Positions 19,007-26,534 of a stretch of DNA of 37,578 nt are shown here, piece after piece. The notes below the pieces were generated by a model. That model saw only the letters and a list, made by a program, of their open reading frames with translations. It ran no database searches and was not told the DNA's origin. Position 1 is the first letter of the stretch; each line of letters begins with the position of its first letter. Origin of the DNA: Acinetobacter kyonggiensis (GTDB lineage: Bacteria > Pseudomonadota > Gammaproteobacteria > Pseudomonadales > Moraxellaceae); contig NZ_FNPK01000025.1 in NCBI RefSeq assembly GCF_900107285.1, positions 1 to 37,578 on the forward strand, in the 5' to 3' direction. Position numbers and translations under genes: made by a program.

Positions 19007-19648
19007 ATGGCAAACAATAAACAAAGGTCTTTAAGACTATTACAACCTGTAAAAAAGAGAAATAACTTACTCGTTTGGTATGGCGTTTCAGGCTTCTTTA
19101 TTGGTGCTATTTTTAGCTTAATTACCGGCTATATTTATTTAAATAGTCATGAAATTCAAAAACCATTAGCAGTAATCAATACACATCCTTCTGAACAAAA
19201 ATTTTTAGAGGAACATGATGATTCTGTTGCTAGCATTTTAGAAAAAGACCCAGCTCAACAGGAGATTATTCATAATGATTCATCTCTTAAAGATGAAAAT
19301 CTTGAGCATACTGCTGAGTTTCCACAACCTCAAAATATGGATTTGAATCAGGCTTTTTCACATCATCGTGATCCGAAAAAAATGACTTCAAATTTAAATA
19401 ACTTAAAGGACACGGTTAAAGAGCATCAAATTACTGCAAAAAATAGTGCTGATTCCAAGGTAGTACTAAAAACAGAAACAGCTAAATTAACATCAACGAA
19501 TAAAGCACAAATAGCACAAGACAGAGAAAAAGAAAATCTGCTACTTAAAGAAAATACTATTGCAGTAAATGAACCTCCTCAAGCTTCTGTACAAATTACA
19601 GTAACGAGAACACCAATCATCTCGAAAGAAACCGCCGTGTCTCCATGA
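19007..19648 (+). CDS. asaD: T6SS-associated single-pass membrane protein at the asaD position
   Basis: The gene lies between tssL (12 bp) and tagX (ATGA overlap), where Acinetobacter clusters carry asaD. The symbol is positional. The 213-residue protein has a basic cytoplasmic N-terminus (NNKQRSLRLLQPVKKRNN) and one membrane segment (WYGVSGFFIGAIFSLITGYI, about residues 25-45). The periplasmic tail of about 165 residues is rich in Gln, Asn, Lys, Glu and Ser, has no cysteine or motif, and is probably disordered. The topology (N-in, long polar periplasmic arm) suggests a tether or scaffold for the membrane complex or TagX, which is inference. No enzymatic domain is visible. Confidence 0.75.
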   Translation: MANNKQRSLRLLQPVKKRNNLLVWYGVSGFFIGAIFSLITGYIYLNSHEIQKPLAVINTHPSEQKFLEEHDDSVASILEKDPAQQEIIHNDSSLKDENLEHTAEFPQPQNMDLNQAFSHHRDPKKMTSNLNNLKDTVKEHQITAKNSADSKVVLKTETAKLTSTNKAQIAQDREKENLLLKENTIAVNEPPQASVQITVTRTPIISKETAVSP

Positions 19649-20595
19649 TTATTGCTATTTTTATTGGTTTTATTTTTGTTTCAAGCAGTTTGGCCTTATT
19701 ATTTTCTTATGAATTACGTCATAAAGTACAAGATTTTTTTGTCATTCTTATTCCACAAAGTAAAAAGCAACTTCATTGTGCTAAACAGTTTATCCAACAA
19801 CTCAATGATGCAGCTGCACCTGAGCAAGTTCAATCGCACTGGCATTTACAGCAATGGTGGATTCTTATTTCTGGCTTTTTGTTATTTAGCAGTATCTTAA
19901 TTTTTGCTTTTACACGACCCATTAATCCTACCAAAATTGAAGCTGACTATTTAAGAGACGTTGATCCTCAAATTTATAGCTTGCTTGATGGACAAATGTT
20001 GTCTCCCCCAGCTGAGGTAAATGCATCGTTAATTGAAGAAGCAATTATGGCTGAAAGCCAGCTTGATACACAACATAGTGTGCAGGCTGAAACATTTAAT
20101 CCCAATATTGAAGATCTGCATATGCAACATTCAAATAGTGATATTGCTTCGGCTGATCGTAAATGGCATAAAATGAATCCGCGTTATAAACAGCGTTTAC
20201 TCATGGTCTTTAAAATTATGCAAGAACGTCATGGTTATGAAATGGTTTTATTAGAGGGTTATCGCAGTCCAGAACGTCAAAATTTATTGGCGGGTAATCG
20301 TCATATTACCCGTGCCAAAGGTTTCCAAAGCTATCATCAATTTGGTTTGGCTGCCGATATTGCATTTAAGCGTAATGGTAAAGTGGTTATTTCAGAACGT
20401 GATCCAGAAGTTATGAAAGGCTACCAATTATATGGTGAAGTTGCTGAATCTGTGGGTCTAACTTGGGGTGGTCGCTGGAAGTCCATTCAAGATTATGGTC
20501 ATACTGAATATCGTATGCCGGGACTAAGAAAAACAGCTGAAATGGCCGAGCAGTTAACTTCAGAAGGTCAACTGCTGGCTCATGATATTCCTTAA
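19645..20595 (+). CDS. tagX: TagX, T6SS peptidoglycan endopeptidase (M15-like)
   Basis: TagX is described in Acinetobacter as a zinc-dependent peptidoglycan L,D-endopeptidase needed to open the wall for T6SS assembly. The 316-residue product has two N-terminal membrane segments (MIIAIFIGFIFVSSSLALLF and WWILISGFLLFSSILIFAF), a short linker and a periplasmic peptidase domain from about residue 175. The metal and active-site pattern of M15/VanY-like enzymes is clear: GYRSPERQNLL, then the SYHQFGLAADIAF (SxHxxGxAxD) motif and the late GHTEY histidine. The start overlaps the asaD stop by 4 bp (ATGA). It is the last gene of the rightward operon, followed by a convergent esterase gene. Confidence 0.92.
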   Translation: MIIAIFIGFIFVSSSLALLFSYELRHKVQDFFVILIPQSKKQLHCAKQFIQQLNDAAAPEQVQSHWHLQQWWILISGFLLFSSILIFAFTRPINPTKIEADYLRDVDPQIYSLLDGQMLSPPAEVNASLIEEAIMAESQLDTQHSVQAETFNPNIEDLHMQHSNSDIASADRKWHKMNPRYKQRLLMVFKIMQERHGYEMVLLEGYRSPERQNLLAGNRHITRAKGFQSYHQFGLAADIAFKRNGKVVISERDPEVMKGYQLYGEVAESVGLTWGGRWKSIQDYGHTEYRMPGLRKTAEMAEQLTSEGQLLAHDIP

Positions 20596-20639
20596 TTTAA
20601 GAGCAGCAGCTCAATTTAAATAAAGCTGTCACTTAAAAT

Positions 20640-21404
20640 TTAGTTTAAATATTTTTTGATTTGATCAAGTACTTGTTGGGTCTTTTCTGCATGTAACCAG
20701 TGCCCTGCATCTGCTACAACTTGAATTTTAGCTTTTGGAAATTGTTGTTCAATTGCTGCGAAATGTTCAGTTGTACTGATATATGCAGATTCTCCCCCTC
20801 GAATAAAGAGTGTTTCTTTGTTGTATGGTTGAATAGCATCCCAATGTAAAATATCAGAATAATGCTTAAATAAGGCATCGACATTAAAAAGCCACCGACC
20901 TTGAGAAAAAGATTTCATTAAAAATTGAATCACCATTTCTTCATGTAAATATTCACGCATGATTTGGCTTGCTTGTAGACGACTTTCAACTTTTGCATTT
21001 TGTACTGCAAATAATGCTTTAAAAATTTGATCATGGTGGTTTTGAGTGTATGCAAATGGTGCTATATCCAAGATAACCAATTGCTTAATTCTTTCACCTG
21101 CTTGATGAACCAATTGCATTGCAATTTTGCCACCCATTGAATGACCAATGACAGAAAATGTTTGAATGTTGATGCAATCAAGCGTATCCAAAATATCTTG
21201 TGCCATTACAGCATAATTCATTTCATCTGAATGCGCTGAAAGCCCATGATTACGGACATCTATTTGAATGACAGAATGAGAGTTATAAAATTCACGAGCA
21301 AGCATGGCTAAATTACTTAAACTCCCAAAAAGACCATGAATAAATACAATAGGTGTTTTTTCGGTTGCTGTTTCATTGGAATGAATTTGATAATTTAGAA
21401 GCAT
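20640..21404 (-). CDS. ybfF: YbfF-type alpha/beta-hydrolase esterase
   Basis: The 254-residue product matches E. coli YbfF in length and along its whole sequence as I recall it. YbfF is an esterase reported to act on acyl-CoA and malonyl-CoA esters in vitro. Visible motifs are the oxyanion region HGLFGSLSNL (23-32), IQIDVRNHGLS, the nucleophile elbow GHSMGG with Ser89, LDIAPFAY, the lid with MKSFSQGRWLFNVD, and the catalytic-histidine motif AGHWLHAEK (His at about 235). It is cytoplasmic and single-gene, convergent with tagX across 44 bp. I see no strong terminator in that gap. A 218-bp AT-rich gap without features lies upstream of its start. Confidence 0.9.
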   Translation of the reverse strand: MLLNYQIHSNETATEKTPIVFIHGLFGSLSNLAMLAREFYNSHSVIQIDVRNHGLSAHSDEMNYAVMAQDILDTLDCINIQTFSVIGHSMGGKIAMQLVHQAGERIKQLVILDIAPFAYTQNHHDQIFKALFAVQNAKVESRLQASQIMREYLHEEMVIQFLMKSFSQGRWLFNVDALFKHYSDILHWDAIQPYNKETLFIRGGESAYISTTEHFAAIEQQFPKAKIQVVADAGHWLHAEKTQQVLDQIKKYLN

Positions 21405-21622
21405 AAATTTCTTTTAACAATTTAAGATTGATTTATATTTGATGATAATAGGAATTTAATCAATTGCTATTTTTTAAAAATATTATTTTACTTAGGCTAT
21501 TTATAGCATATTTAAAATACGATTAAAAATGTTTATAAAAAAATAGTTGGTTTATTTAATCAGCACCGTAATTTAACAAGTCAAATGAGCAGCTTCTCAT
21601 TTCAAAAAACCAGAAATATTGG

Positions 21623-22495
21623 TTATTTAAAATAATTGAATGGTAGTTTTAAATAACGAATTCCATTGCCTTCTGGTTCAGGGAATTTCCCTCCATTCAT
21701 ATTAATCTGAATCGCAGGTAAAATCAGCTTAGGCATTGCAAGTGTGGCATCACGGCGATTACGCATTGCTACAAATTCAGCCTTTGTTGTTTGATCATTG
21801 ATATGAATATTTGTGCTCTTCTGCGCTTGAATACGACTTTCACAGCGATATTGATGTCGACCTTCAGGTAAATAATCATGGCAAAGGAAAACACGAATAT
21901 TATCAGCTAACTGATAAAGCATTTTTACCGAATCAAATAAAACTGAAGCACTACCCTTCGGAAAATCGCACCGTGCTGTTCCATAATCTGGCATAAATAA
22001 GGTATCACCGACAAATACAGCATCACCTATCACATAACTTAAACATGCAGGCGTGTGCCCAGGCGTTGGTATGTTATATGCAATTAATTCACCAATTTTG
22101 AACTGTTCATGATCCTCAAATAAATAATCAAATGCTTGCTGGGCGTTAAAGTGCTTGATATCTAAATTATAAATTGAACTAAACGTCTCTTGTACAATGG
22201 CAATTTTCTTACTCATCGCAATTTGACCGTTTAAACGTTCTTTTAAATATTGTGATGCTGTTAAATGATCTGCATGGACATGTGTTTCTAAAATCCATTC
22301 TACGCTTAGGCTATTTTCTTGAATATAATTCACAATTAAATCAGCATTTGTGGTTTTCGTTGTTGCAGATGCAGCATCATAATCTAAAACACTATCGATA
22401 ATGGCGCATTTTCCGCTGATAGGGTCAGCTACGACATAACTAAAGGTATTGGTCTGCTCATCAAAAAAATGCTGTACCCGTGGATGTTGTGTCAT
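21623..22495 (-). CDS. Persulfide/sulfur dioxygenase-like metallo-beta-lactamase-fold hydrolase (Blh/ETHE1 type)
   Basis: I chose the ATG at 22495 (290 residues). It forms an ATGA overlap with the preceding gene and has an AGGAAG ribosome site. The zinc/iron motif THVHADH is at residues 71-77, followed by GHTPACLSYVIGD and GDTLFMPDYGTARCDFPKGSA. The last stretch is typical of the ETHE1/Blh branch, which oxidises glutathione persulfide to sulfite, rather than of glyoxalase II. Blh proteins are encoded with YeeE/YedE-like transporters under the sulfide-responsive ArsR-type repressor BigR, which is the context seen here without the repressor. Substrate is inferred from family and neighbours. Confidence 0.87.
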   Translation of the reverse strand: MTQHPRVQHFFDEQTNTFSYVVADPISGKCAIIDSVLDYDAASATTKTTNADLIVNYIQENSLSVEWILETHVHADHLTASQYLKERLNGQIAMSKKIAIVQETFSSIYNLDIKHFNAQQAFDYLFEDHEQFKIGELIAYNIPTPGHTPACLSYVIGDAVFVGDTLFMPDYGTARCDFPKGSASVLFDSVKMLYQLADNIRVFLCHDYLPEGRHQYRCESRIQAQKSTNIHINDQTTKAEFVAMRNRRDATLAMPKLILPAIQINMNGGKFPEPEGNGIRYLKLPFNYFK

Positions 22496-22914
22496 GAATT
22501 TCTTCCTGCCCATTTATGATGAATCAATAAACCTGCGAACATCGCGATAATAAAGTAAATTGCCTGATAGTAGCCTAGGCCAATTAAAGTTAAACTCGGT
22601 GCTGGGCAAATCCCCGCAATCCCCCAACCGATTCCAAAAATCGAACTCCCAATCAGCAATTTAGAATCGATTGTATTGTTTTTAGGTAAATCAATCGCAT
22701 CACCATATAATGTTTTTGGCGCACGATGACGTACTACTTGTTGAAATGGAATAAATGCGACAGCAATCGCCCCTAGCATCACAAATGCAAGACTTGGATC
22801 CCACTGACCAAATATATCAAGGAAATTTAATACTTTTTCTGGATTAGACATACCTGAAAGAATTAAACCAATTGAAAATAATCCACCAAATACAAAAGCC
22901 AATATATTTTTCAT
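22492..22914 (-). CDS. YeeE/YedE-type (DUF6691) inner-membrane protein, sulfur compound transport
   Basis: The ATG at 22914 is preferred because it has a GGAG ribosome site and follows the upstream gene's stop by one base. A longer in-frame start would lie inside that gene. The 140-residue hydrophobic protein starts MKNILAFVFGGLFSIGLILSGMSNPEKVLNFLDI and has about four membrane segments. The GIAGICPAPSLTLIG loop carries a conserved cysteine. These features match the PmpB/DUF6691 half of a split YeeE transporter, whose intact relatives take up thiosulfate through conserved cysteines. It is paired with the next gene as two half-transporters. Confidence 0.85.
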   Translation of the reverse strand: MKNILAFVFGGLFSIGLILSGMSNPEKVLNFLDIFGQWDPSLAFVMLGAIAVAFIPFQQVVRHRAPKTLYGDAIDLPKNNTIDSKLLIGSSIFGIGWGIAGICPAPSLTLIGLGYYQAIYFIIAMFAGLLIHHKWAGRNS

Positions 22915-22915
22915 T

Positions 22916-23332
22916 TTAGAACGCTCCAATGATATGACGAATGAGATAAACAGTAACAAATCCAGCAAACATAAAAGTCAGGGTTGCAATCATTGAACGC
23001 TTAGAAAGTCGACTTATTCCACAAATACCATGTCCGCTGGTACATCCAGAACCCATACGCGTACCAAAACCGACCAATAATCCTGCAACAATCATCATTA
23101 GTGGGCTTGCATTAAGTTCAATATTTGGCGTTTGTACCATGCCATAAAAAAATGGCACTACAAATAAGCCCAATAAAAACCACAGTGCAGGCGTCTTAAA
23201 TATCGTTTGCAAATTTAACACTTGAGCAATTAAACCACTGACCCCTGCTATACGACCATTGACATATAAATAGCCCACGACAGAGAGACCTAAAAGTGTT
23301 CCACCTAGAAATGCGAGTAGGAAGTCGTGCAT
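22916..23332 (-). CDS. YeeE/YedE family inner-membrane protein, sulfur compound transport
   Basis: This is the first gene of the three-gene sulfur operon. The ATG at 23332 has a GGAG ribosome site 9 bases upstream. An in-frame TTG at 23347 would overlap that site and is less likely. The 138-residue protein is hydrophobic with about four membrane segments. It carries the conserved loop [19 protein letters not shown] with two cysteines, typical of YeeE/YedE (PmpA-like) proteins. Together with the next gene it likely forms a channel for thiosulfate or another reduced sulfur species feeding, or draining, the persulfide dioxygenase. The direction of transport is not deducible. Confidence 0.85.
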   Translation of the reverse strand: MHDFLLAFLGGTLLGLSVVGYLYVNGRIAGVSGLIAQVLNLQTIFKTPALWFLLGLFVVPFFYGMVQTPNIELNASPLMMIVAGLLVGFGTRMGSGCTSGHGICGISRLSKRSMIATLTFMFAGFVTVYLIRHIIGAF

Positions 23333-23358
23333 GATAGAGCGCTCCAAAACAATATACT

Positions 23359-23387
23359 TTTATATAATATATTTAAAAATATATCAA
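23359..23387 (-). promoter_or_regulatory. Promoter with embedded palindromic operator for the sulfur operon
   Basis: On the minus strand TTGATA (23387-23382) and TATAAA (23364-23359) are separated by 17 bp, close to a consensus sigma-70 promoter. It lies 26 bp upstream of the first start codon. A perfect inverted repeat ATATATTT-AA-AAATATAT (23367-23384) fills the spacer and touches the -35 box, the position expected for a repressor. The gene set is the BigR/SqrR regulon type, so an ArsR-family sulfide sensor is the leading candidate. No such gene is in the window. Confidence 0.75.
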
Positions 23388-23575
23388 GTGCCGTAACTTT
23401 ATGGATCATGGATTGAGAAGTTTATTTTATTGACATCTTTTGGGAGTTTGGTTGAGTTGCCTAGTTGGAAAGGAGCTATATTAGCCAACGGTTTTATACT
23501 TAAATTATTTTAATATGTACGCGGCATATACAATATAAAGTATGGTTAAATTTTGTTTAATCTATGGAAAACCTT

Positions 23576-23773
23576 TTAGAGATCCAGACTGATGCCACTG
23601 ACTAAGTCGCCTAATACATCAATTAAATCACTGCCTAATTCTGCTAAATCAAATACATCTAATCCTGAAGTAATTTCTGTATTGTTATTCTTATCTTGTT
23701 GCTCTTGCTCAACCTCTTTTCCATCAAGATCATCAATAATTTCTATCTTTTCAGAAGACTGAATGTTTGTCAT
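23576..23773 (-). CDS. Small acidic hypothetical protein (65 aa)
   Basis: This open frame of 65 codons starts at an ATG with AAGG about 10 bases upstream. The product is very acidic. Its N-terminal half is polar and Glu/Asp/Gln/Asn-rich. The C-terminal half, LDVFDLAELGSDLIDVLGDLVSGISLDL, has regularly spaced Leu/Val/Ile residues and could form an amphipathic or membrane-associating helix. It stands alone between the sulfur operon and the zeta-toxin-like gene. I do not recognise the family. A non-coding stretch is possible, but the ribosome site and biased composition favour a gene. Confidence 0.5.
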   Translation of the reverse strand: MTNIQSSEKIEIIDDLDGKEVEQEQQDKNNNTEITSGLDVFDLAELGSDLIDVLGDLVSGISLDL

Positions 23774-23882
23774 TTTATTTAAACCTTAGTTATTGATTTC
23801 GTATTTATTATTTAATTTTATGAACTACATTTTATAATATACACAATGTTGTTTGTTTTTAAAGATGATCTTTAAAAATCTT

Positions 23883-24635
23883 TTATTCTGCTGTGAAATC
23901 TTTAAGTACTTTTTCTGCAAACCACCACGGTAAATGTAGAACATCAGGATTCATTTTCAAGGTTTCTGCTGATTGAATCTCGGCAATAAATGCAGCCTTT
24001 TCGCCATTTGAAGAATTATCAAATAAATACGCTCGATCACTGGCATCTACTGCTTGCATTAATAAATCCATACTACGGTAATAGCGTTCTACAATCTTCT
24101 TTTCAGGCACAGGATGACCGCCCACACTCACTCGATACTGAACTCGAGCAATATTAATCAGCGGATCGACAGTCGACACATAATACAAATAGGTTTTAAA
24201 GCCTTGGCGTTGTGCCTCTTGCAGAAATTCCACTTTAGAAATATGTGACATCACTGTTTCAAAAGTAAAACTGATCTTTAAGCGTAAAAATTCTAAGCGA
24301 ATATAATCAATGATACGCGCACAAAGATAAGAATCTATTTCTGAGCTAGCAAATTGAATGTTGTAGTCATCCAATAAAATGGGATCAAGTTTCAGTAAAG
24401 GAATGAAATTGCCAATTTGAGGGCGCTTTTTTTGCTTTAAAAAATCAATCAAATCTTGTGCTTTTAACACAGAATGATAAACCATCAAATTTAATTGATG
24501 AGTCGTATTCAACATTTGTTCTAATTCATCAGCATTTAAATAAGCCCCAATATGATGGGGCAATAAATATTCTTTGACTGTGCTTTTTCCAGACCCATTA
24601 GGACCAGCAAACATTCTTATTCTTGGTTGAGGCAT
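23883..24635 (-). CDS. Zeta-toxin-like P-loop kinase
   Basis: The 250-residue protein opens with MFAGPNGSGKST (Walker A, residues 11-19) followed by LLPHHIGAYLNADELEQ, the usual zeta-toxin substrate-side motif. A FTFETVMSH segment and SVGGHPVPEKKIVERYYRSMDLL follow, corresponding to the R-GGH-VP--KI--RY motif seen in zeta-like ATPases. Classical zeta toxins phosphorylate UDP-N-acetylglucosamine and block wall synthesis, and many chromosomal relatives have no demonstrated toxicity. The start lies 4 bp after a small gene on the same strand, the arrangement of a toxin-antitoxin pair. It is cytoplasmic. Family is well supported and toxin activity is inferred. Confidence 0.82.
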   Translation of the reverse strand: MPQPRIRMFAGPNGSGKSTVKEYLLPHHIGAYLNADELEQMLNTTHQLNLMVYHSVLKAQDLIDFLKQKKRPQIGNFIPLLKLDPILLDDYNIQFASSEIDSYLCARIIDYIRLEFLRLKISFTFETVMSHISKVEFLQEAQRQGFKTYLYYVSTVDPLINIARVQYRVSVGGHPVPEKKIVERYYRSMDLLMQAVDASDRAYLFDNSSNGEKAAFIAEIQSAETLKMNPDVLHLPWWFAEKVLKDFTAE

Positions 24636-24639
24636 TAAG

Positions 24640-24900
24640 TTATACAGCAGCCTCTTGTTTTTTCTTACGTTTTAATACTTTAGGAAGATGATCAAGCGTG
24701 ACATAGCATTGAGATAAGTCTTGAAGAACAGTCTCAACCCCATTTACTTCACGTTGTACCAGTTGCTGCTCTTTTGCGTAAACGACGGTCGCAACCGAAC
24801 ATGCTTTATTAAAGGCATGACGAAAGGCATGTATAGCAAGTTTAGGAATCATATCATCCTCATATTTGCTTGCCTTCATAAGGCTGTAATAAGCTGTCAT
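24640..24900 (-). CDS. Small protein upstream of the zeta-like gene, candidate antitoxin
   Basis: I take the ATG at 24900, with GGAG 8 bases upstream, giving 86 residues (MTAYYSLMKASKYEDD...). A longer in-frame start at 24954 lacks a ribosome site. The sequence is mostly helical, with a middle FRHAFNKACSVATVVYAKEQQLVQREVNG and a very basic C-terminus KVLKRKKKQEAAV. It does not resemble the epsilon antitoxin that I know. Adjacency (4 bp) to the zeta-like gene and co-direction make a regulatory or antitoxin role plausible, but the family is unrecognised. A small accessory protein unrelated to toxicity is equally possible. Confidence 0.65.
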   Translation of the reverse strand: MTAYYSLMKASKYEDDMIPKLAIHAFRHAFNKACSVATVVYAKEQQLVQREVNGVETVLQDLSQCYVTLDHLPKVLKRKKKQEAAV

Positions 24901-25060
24901 AGAACAACTCCCGTTACACAAGTTATATTTCCATCTTATATTAACATAGTACAAATAATTGTCTATTTATACACCAACATAGAAATGTAACGACTGACTG
25001 GATAAATTCGCTATTTAATCATGTCGTTTCAGTAAAACCGTTAGATCTAACTCCTATTCT

Positions 25061-25091
25061 AAAAAAAGAAAAGCCACTGATTTAGTGGCTT
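25061..25091 (-). terminator. Intrinsic terminator after the Imm33-like gene
   Basis: The stem AAGCCACT/AGTGGCTT (8 bp, perfect) encloses a 5-nt loop at 25071-25091. On the minus strand it is followed by TTCTTTTTTT. It lies about 70 bp past the stop of the gene ending at 25161, so that gene is probably a single transcription unit. Confidence 0.8.
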
Positions 25092-25160
25092 AAAAAACAT
25101 AAATATCTAAAAGATTAACCTCAGTATGCTCTGGGAAATATCTAGACCAGAATTTTGGCC

Positions 25161-25511
25161 TTAATCTTCTTTCCAAACATCTTCGTAATCTTCACGGTCA
25201 ATCATAAAACGAAAACCTTCTGCCAAAGCTAAGTACGGTAGCGCTTCAGGTAAAATATCCTGTAACTCTCGAACAGTCATGGTTTGGAAAAAATCTTCAC
25301 CCGCTTCAAGTTCCCCACCATAAATAAACCAAGCAACATTTTCTTCTGTTTCAGGCTTTTTACGAATACCAACAATCGGTTCTTGATTTAATGTCTCTAC
25401 AGCAACTGCAACAACATCATCACCACTCACTTTAATATAGGCAGAATCAAACTCCTCACACAATAACTTTTGTTCTGCGATGAGTTCTTCTAAAGGAGAT
25501 TTCTGGATCAT
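25161..25511 (-). CDS. Imm33/DUF2185-like protein, possible immunity protein
   Basis: The 116-residue acidic cytoplasmic protein has an N-terminal helix (LEELIAEQKLLCEEFDSAY), a central strand region with VGIRKKPETEENVAWFIYGGELEAGEDFF, and a C-terminal PEALPYLALAEGFRFMIDREDYEDVW. The last two stretches resemble the DUF2185/Imm33 fold, found in immunity proteins of polymorphic toxins and in orphan chromosomal proteins. There is no neighbouring toxin or effector gene, so a role as a T6SS immunity protein is speculative. It has its own terminator and is divergent from the UmuD-like gene. Confidence 0.6.
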   Translation of the reverse strand: MIQKSPLEELIAEQKLLCEEFDSAYIKVSGDDVVAVAVETLNQEPIVGIRKKPETEENVAWFIYGGELEAGEDFFQTMTVRELQDILPEALPYLALAEGFRFMIDREDYEDVWKED

Positions 25512-25606
25512 TGCTTATACCTTGCTACATAAAGCTGAATGCTGCATTTTATCCTAGATTATAAATGTGTTGGCAATCTTTTTATTTGCATGGTTTTTTG
25601 CTAATC

Positions 25607-25627
25607 TTGAAAAAGTTACAAATTCAA
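25607..25627 (+). promoter_or_regulatory. UmuDAb-type SOS operator-like palindrome upstream of the umuD-like gene
   Basis: This 21-bp sequence has outer arms TTGAA and TTCAA. It sits 8 bp before the ATG of the UmuD-like gene. Its reverse complement differs at about two positions from the UmuDAb operator of Acinetobacter as I remember it (arms TTGAA and TTCAA around GTAACTTT). This suggests autoregulation by the encoded protein or a paralogue. An identical copy extended to 23 bp lies at 26514-26536. Confidence 0.7.
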
Positions 25628-25635
25628 GACTAAAA

Positions 25636-26238
25636 ATGAAAGTAGAAGATTCAGGCATCATAGAACATCAACACGGCGGTAAGCGCAAAAATGCAGGACG
25701 CAAAACTCACTACCAAGAAAAAACAGTGGTTATGCGTGTGCCAGAGTCCAAAGTTTTAGAAATAAAAGCATGGTTAAAGCCAAAACCTGAAGATGATCTG
25801 AGTCAGAAAATTGAGCTGCAAGCAATTCGAAATCAAACAGCATTAAATATTCCTTATCCAGCTATTGCCGATGATTATTCCTTTACAGACCAAGATTACA
25901 CAGAAGACTCTATCGATTTAAATGAATATTTGGTACATAACCCATTAAGTACATTTGTATTGCGGGTGAGTTCACTGTCTATGAAAAATGCAGGTATAGA
26001 CCTAGATGATCAAATTCTTATTGATCGTAGCTTAACCGCAGGACACGGCGATATTGTTCTGGCATTAATTCATAATGAATTTACCGTAAAACGGCTGATG
26101 AAAGAAAAACAGCAGCGTGCCCCAACCAAGATTTGGTTAAAAGCAGAAAATCCTGATTACCCTGATATTTATTTACGCGATGAAGAACAATTAATTATTT
26201 GGGGCGTTGTAACTTGTATTTTAAAAAAACTGAGATAA
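25636..26238 (+). CDS. umuD: UmuD-like S24-family regulator (UmuDAb type)
   Basis: In Acinetobacter, which lacks LexA, UmuDAb represses and induces part of the DNA-damage response. I start at the ATG at 25636, just past the operator, giving 200 residues, close to the 203 of UmuDAb. The N-terminal region GGKRKNAGRK (14-23) then VVMRVPES resembles the DNA-binding arm of that family. The S24 peptidase domain has the catalytic serine in VSSLSMKNAGI (Ser115) and the lysine in EFTVKRL (Lys152), spaced 37 as in E. coli UmuD. No glycine occurs between residue 21 and the catalytic serine, so the usual Cys-Gly or Ala-Gly self-cleavage site is missing. No intact umuC follows. Confidence 0.85.
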   Translation: MKVEDSGIIEHQHGGKRKNAGRKTHYQEKTVVMRVPESKVLEIKAWLKPKPEDDLSQKIELQAIRNQTALNIPYPAIADDYSFTDQDYTEDSIDLNEYLVHNPLSTFVLRVSSLSMKNAGIDLDDQILIDRSLTAGHGDIVLALIHNEFTVKRLMKEKQQRAPTKIWLKAENPDYPDIYLRDEEQLIIWGVVTCILKKLR

Positions 26239-26247
26239 TGAAATTAT

Positions 26248-26517
26248 ATGAATAAAATTCGTCTTTTGAGTGTTGATGCCGATTAGGTTGTTTGGACTAC
26301 TATTTTTCCGCATTGTTTAGCGATACTCAGTTAGCAAGCCATACCCAATTTTATAGTCTATTGATTCTCTCTCAGTAAACACCCCATCTACTCTCGAGAT
26401 GCTATTAACTGTAACTACTCAAGCCTATACGACTTTAAAGATCTTCAATTATACCCACTTGATTATCCGAATCATCAGCTAAGCACTTTGTTAGGCTTTA
26501 ACTCCCCCCTTTTTTGA
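26248..26517 (+). pseudogene. Degenerate small gene after the umuD-like gene, unidentified
   Basis: An ATG 9 bp after the umuD-like stop opens MNKIRLLSVDAD and is then interrupted by TAG at 26284-26286 and by two further stops. The same frame goes on to read SLYDFKDLQLYPLDYPNHQLSTLLGF, which looks protein-like, until a TGA at 26515-26517. I do not recognise the parent family. Persistence of one coding-like frame over 90 codons with three internal stops suggests a decayed gene. Confidence 0.4.
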
Positions 26518-26534
26518 AAAAGTTACAAATTCAA
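26514..26534 (+). promoter_or_regulatory. Second copy of the UmuDAb-type operator-like palindrome
   Basis: This is identical to 25607-25627, and the identity extends to 23 bp (to 26536). The flanking bases beyond the match are also similar (short A-rich stretch with GAAAG). It precedes degenerate coding sequence and no intact gene, so it is probably the leftover regulatory region of a lost DNA-damage-inducible gene or of a duplicated umuD start region. Confidence 0.6.

Noticed and set aside
20596..20639. Terminator between tagX and the esterase gene
   Set aside because: The best stem (GAGC/GCTC) is only 4 bp and no T run follows on either strand.
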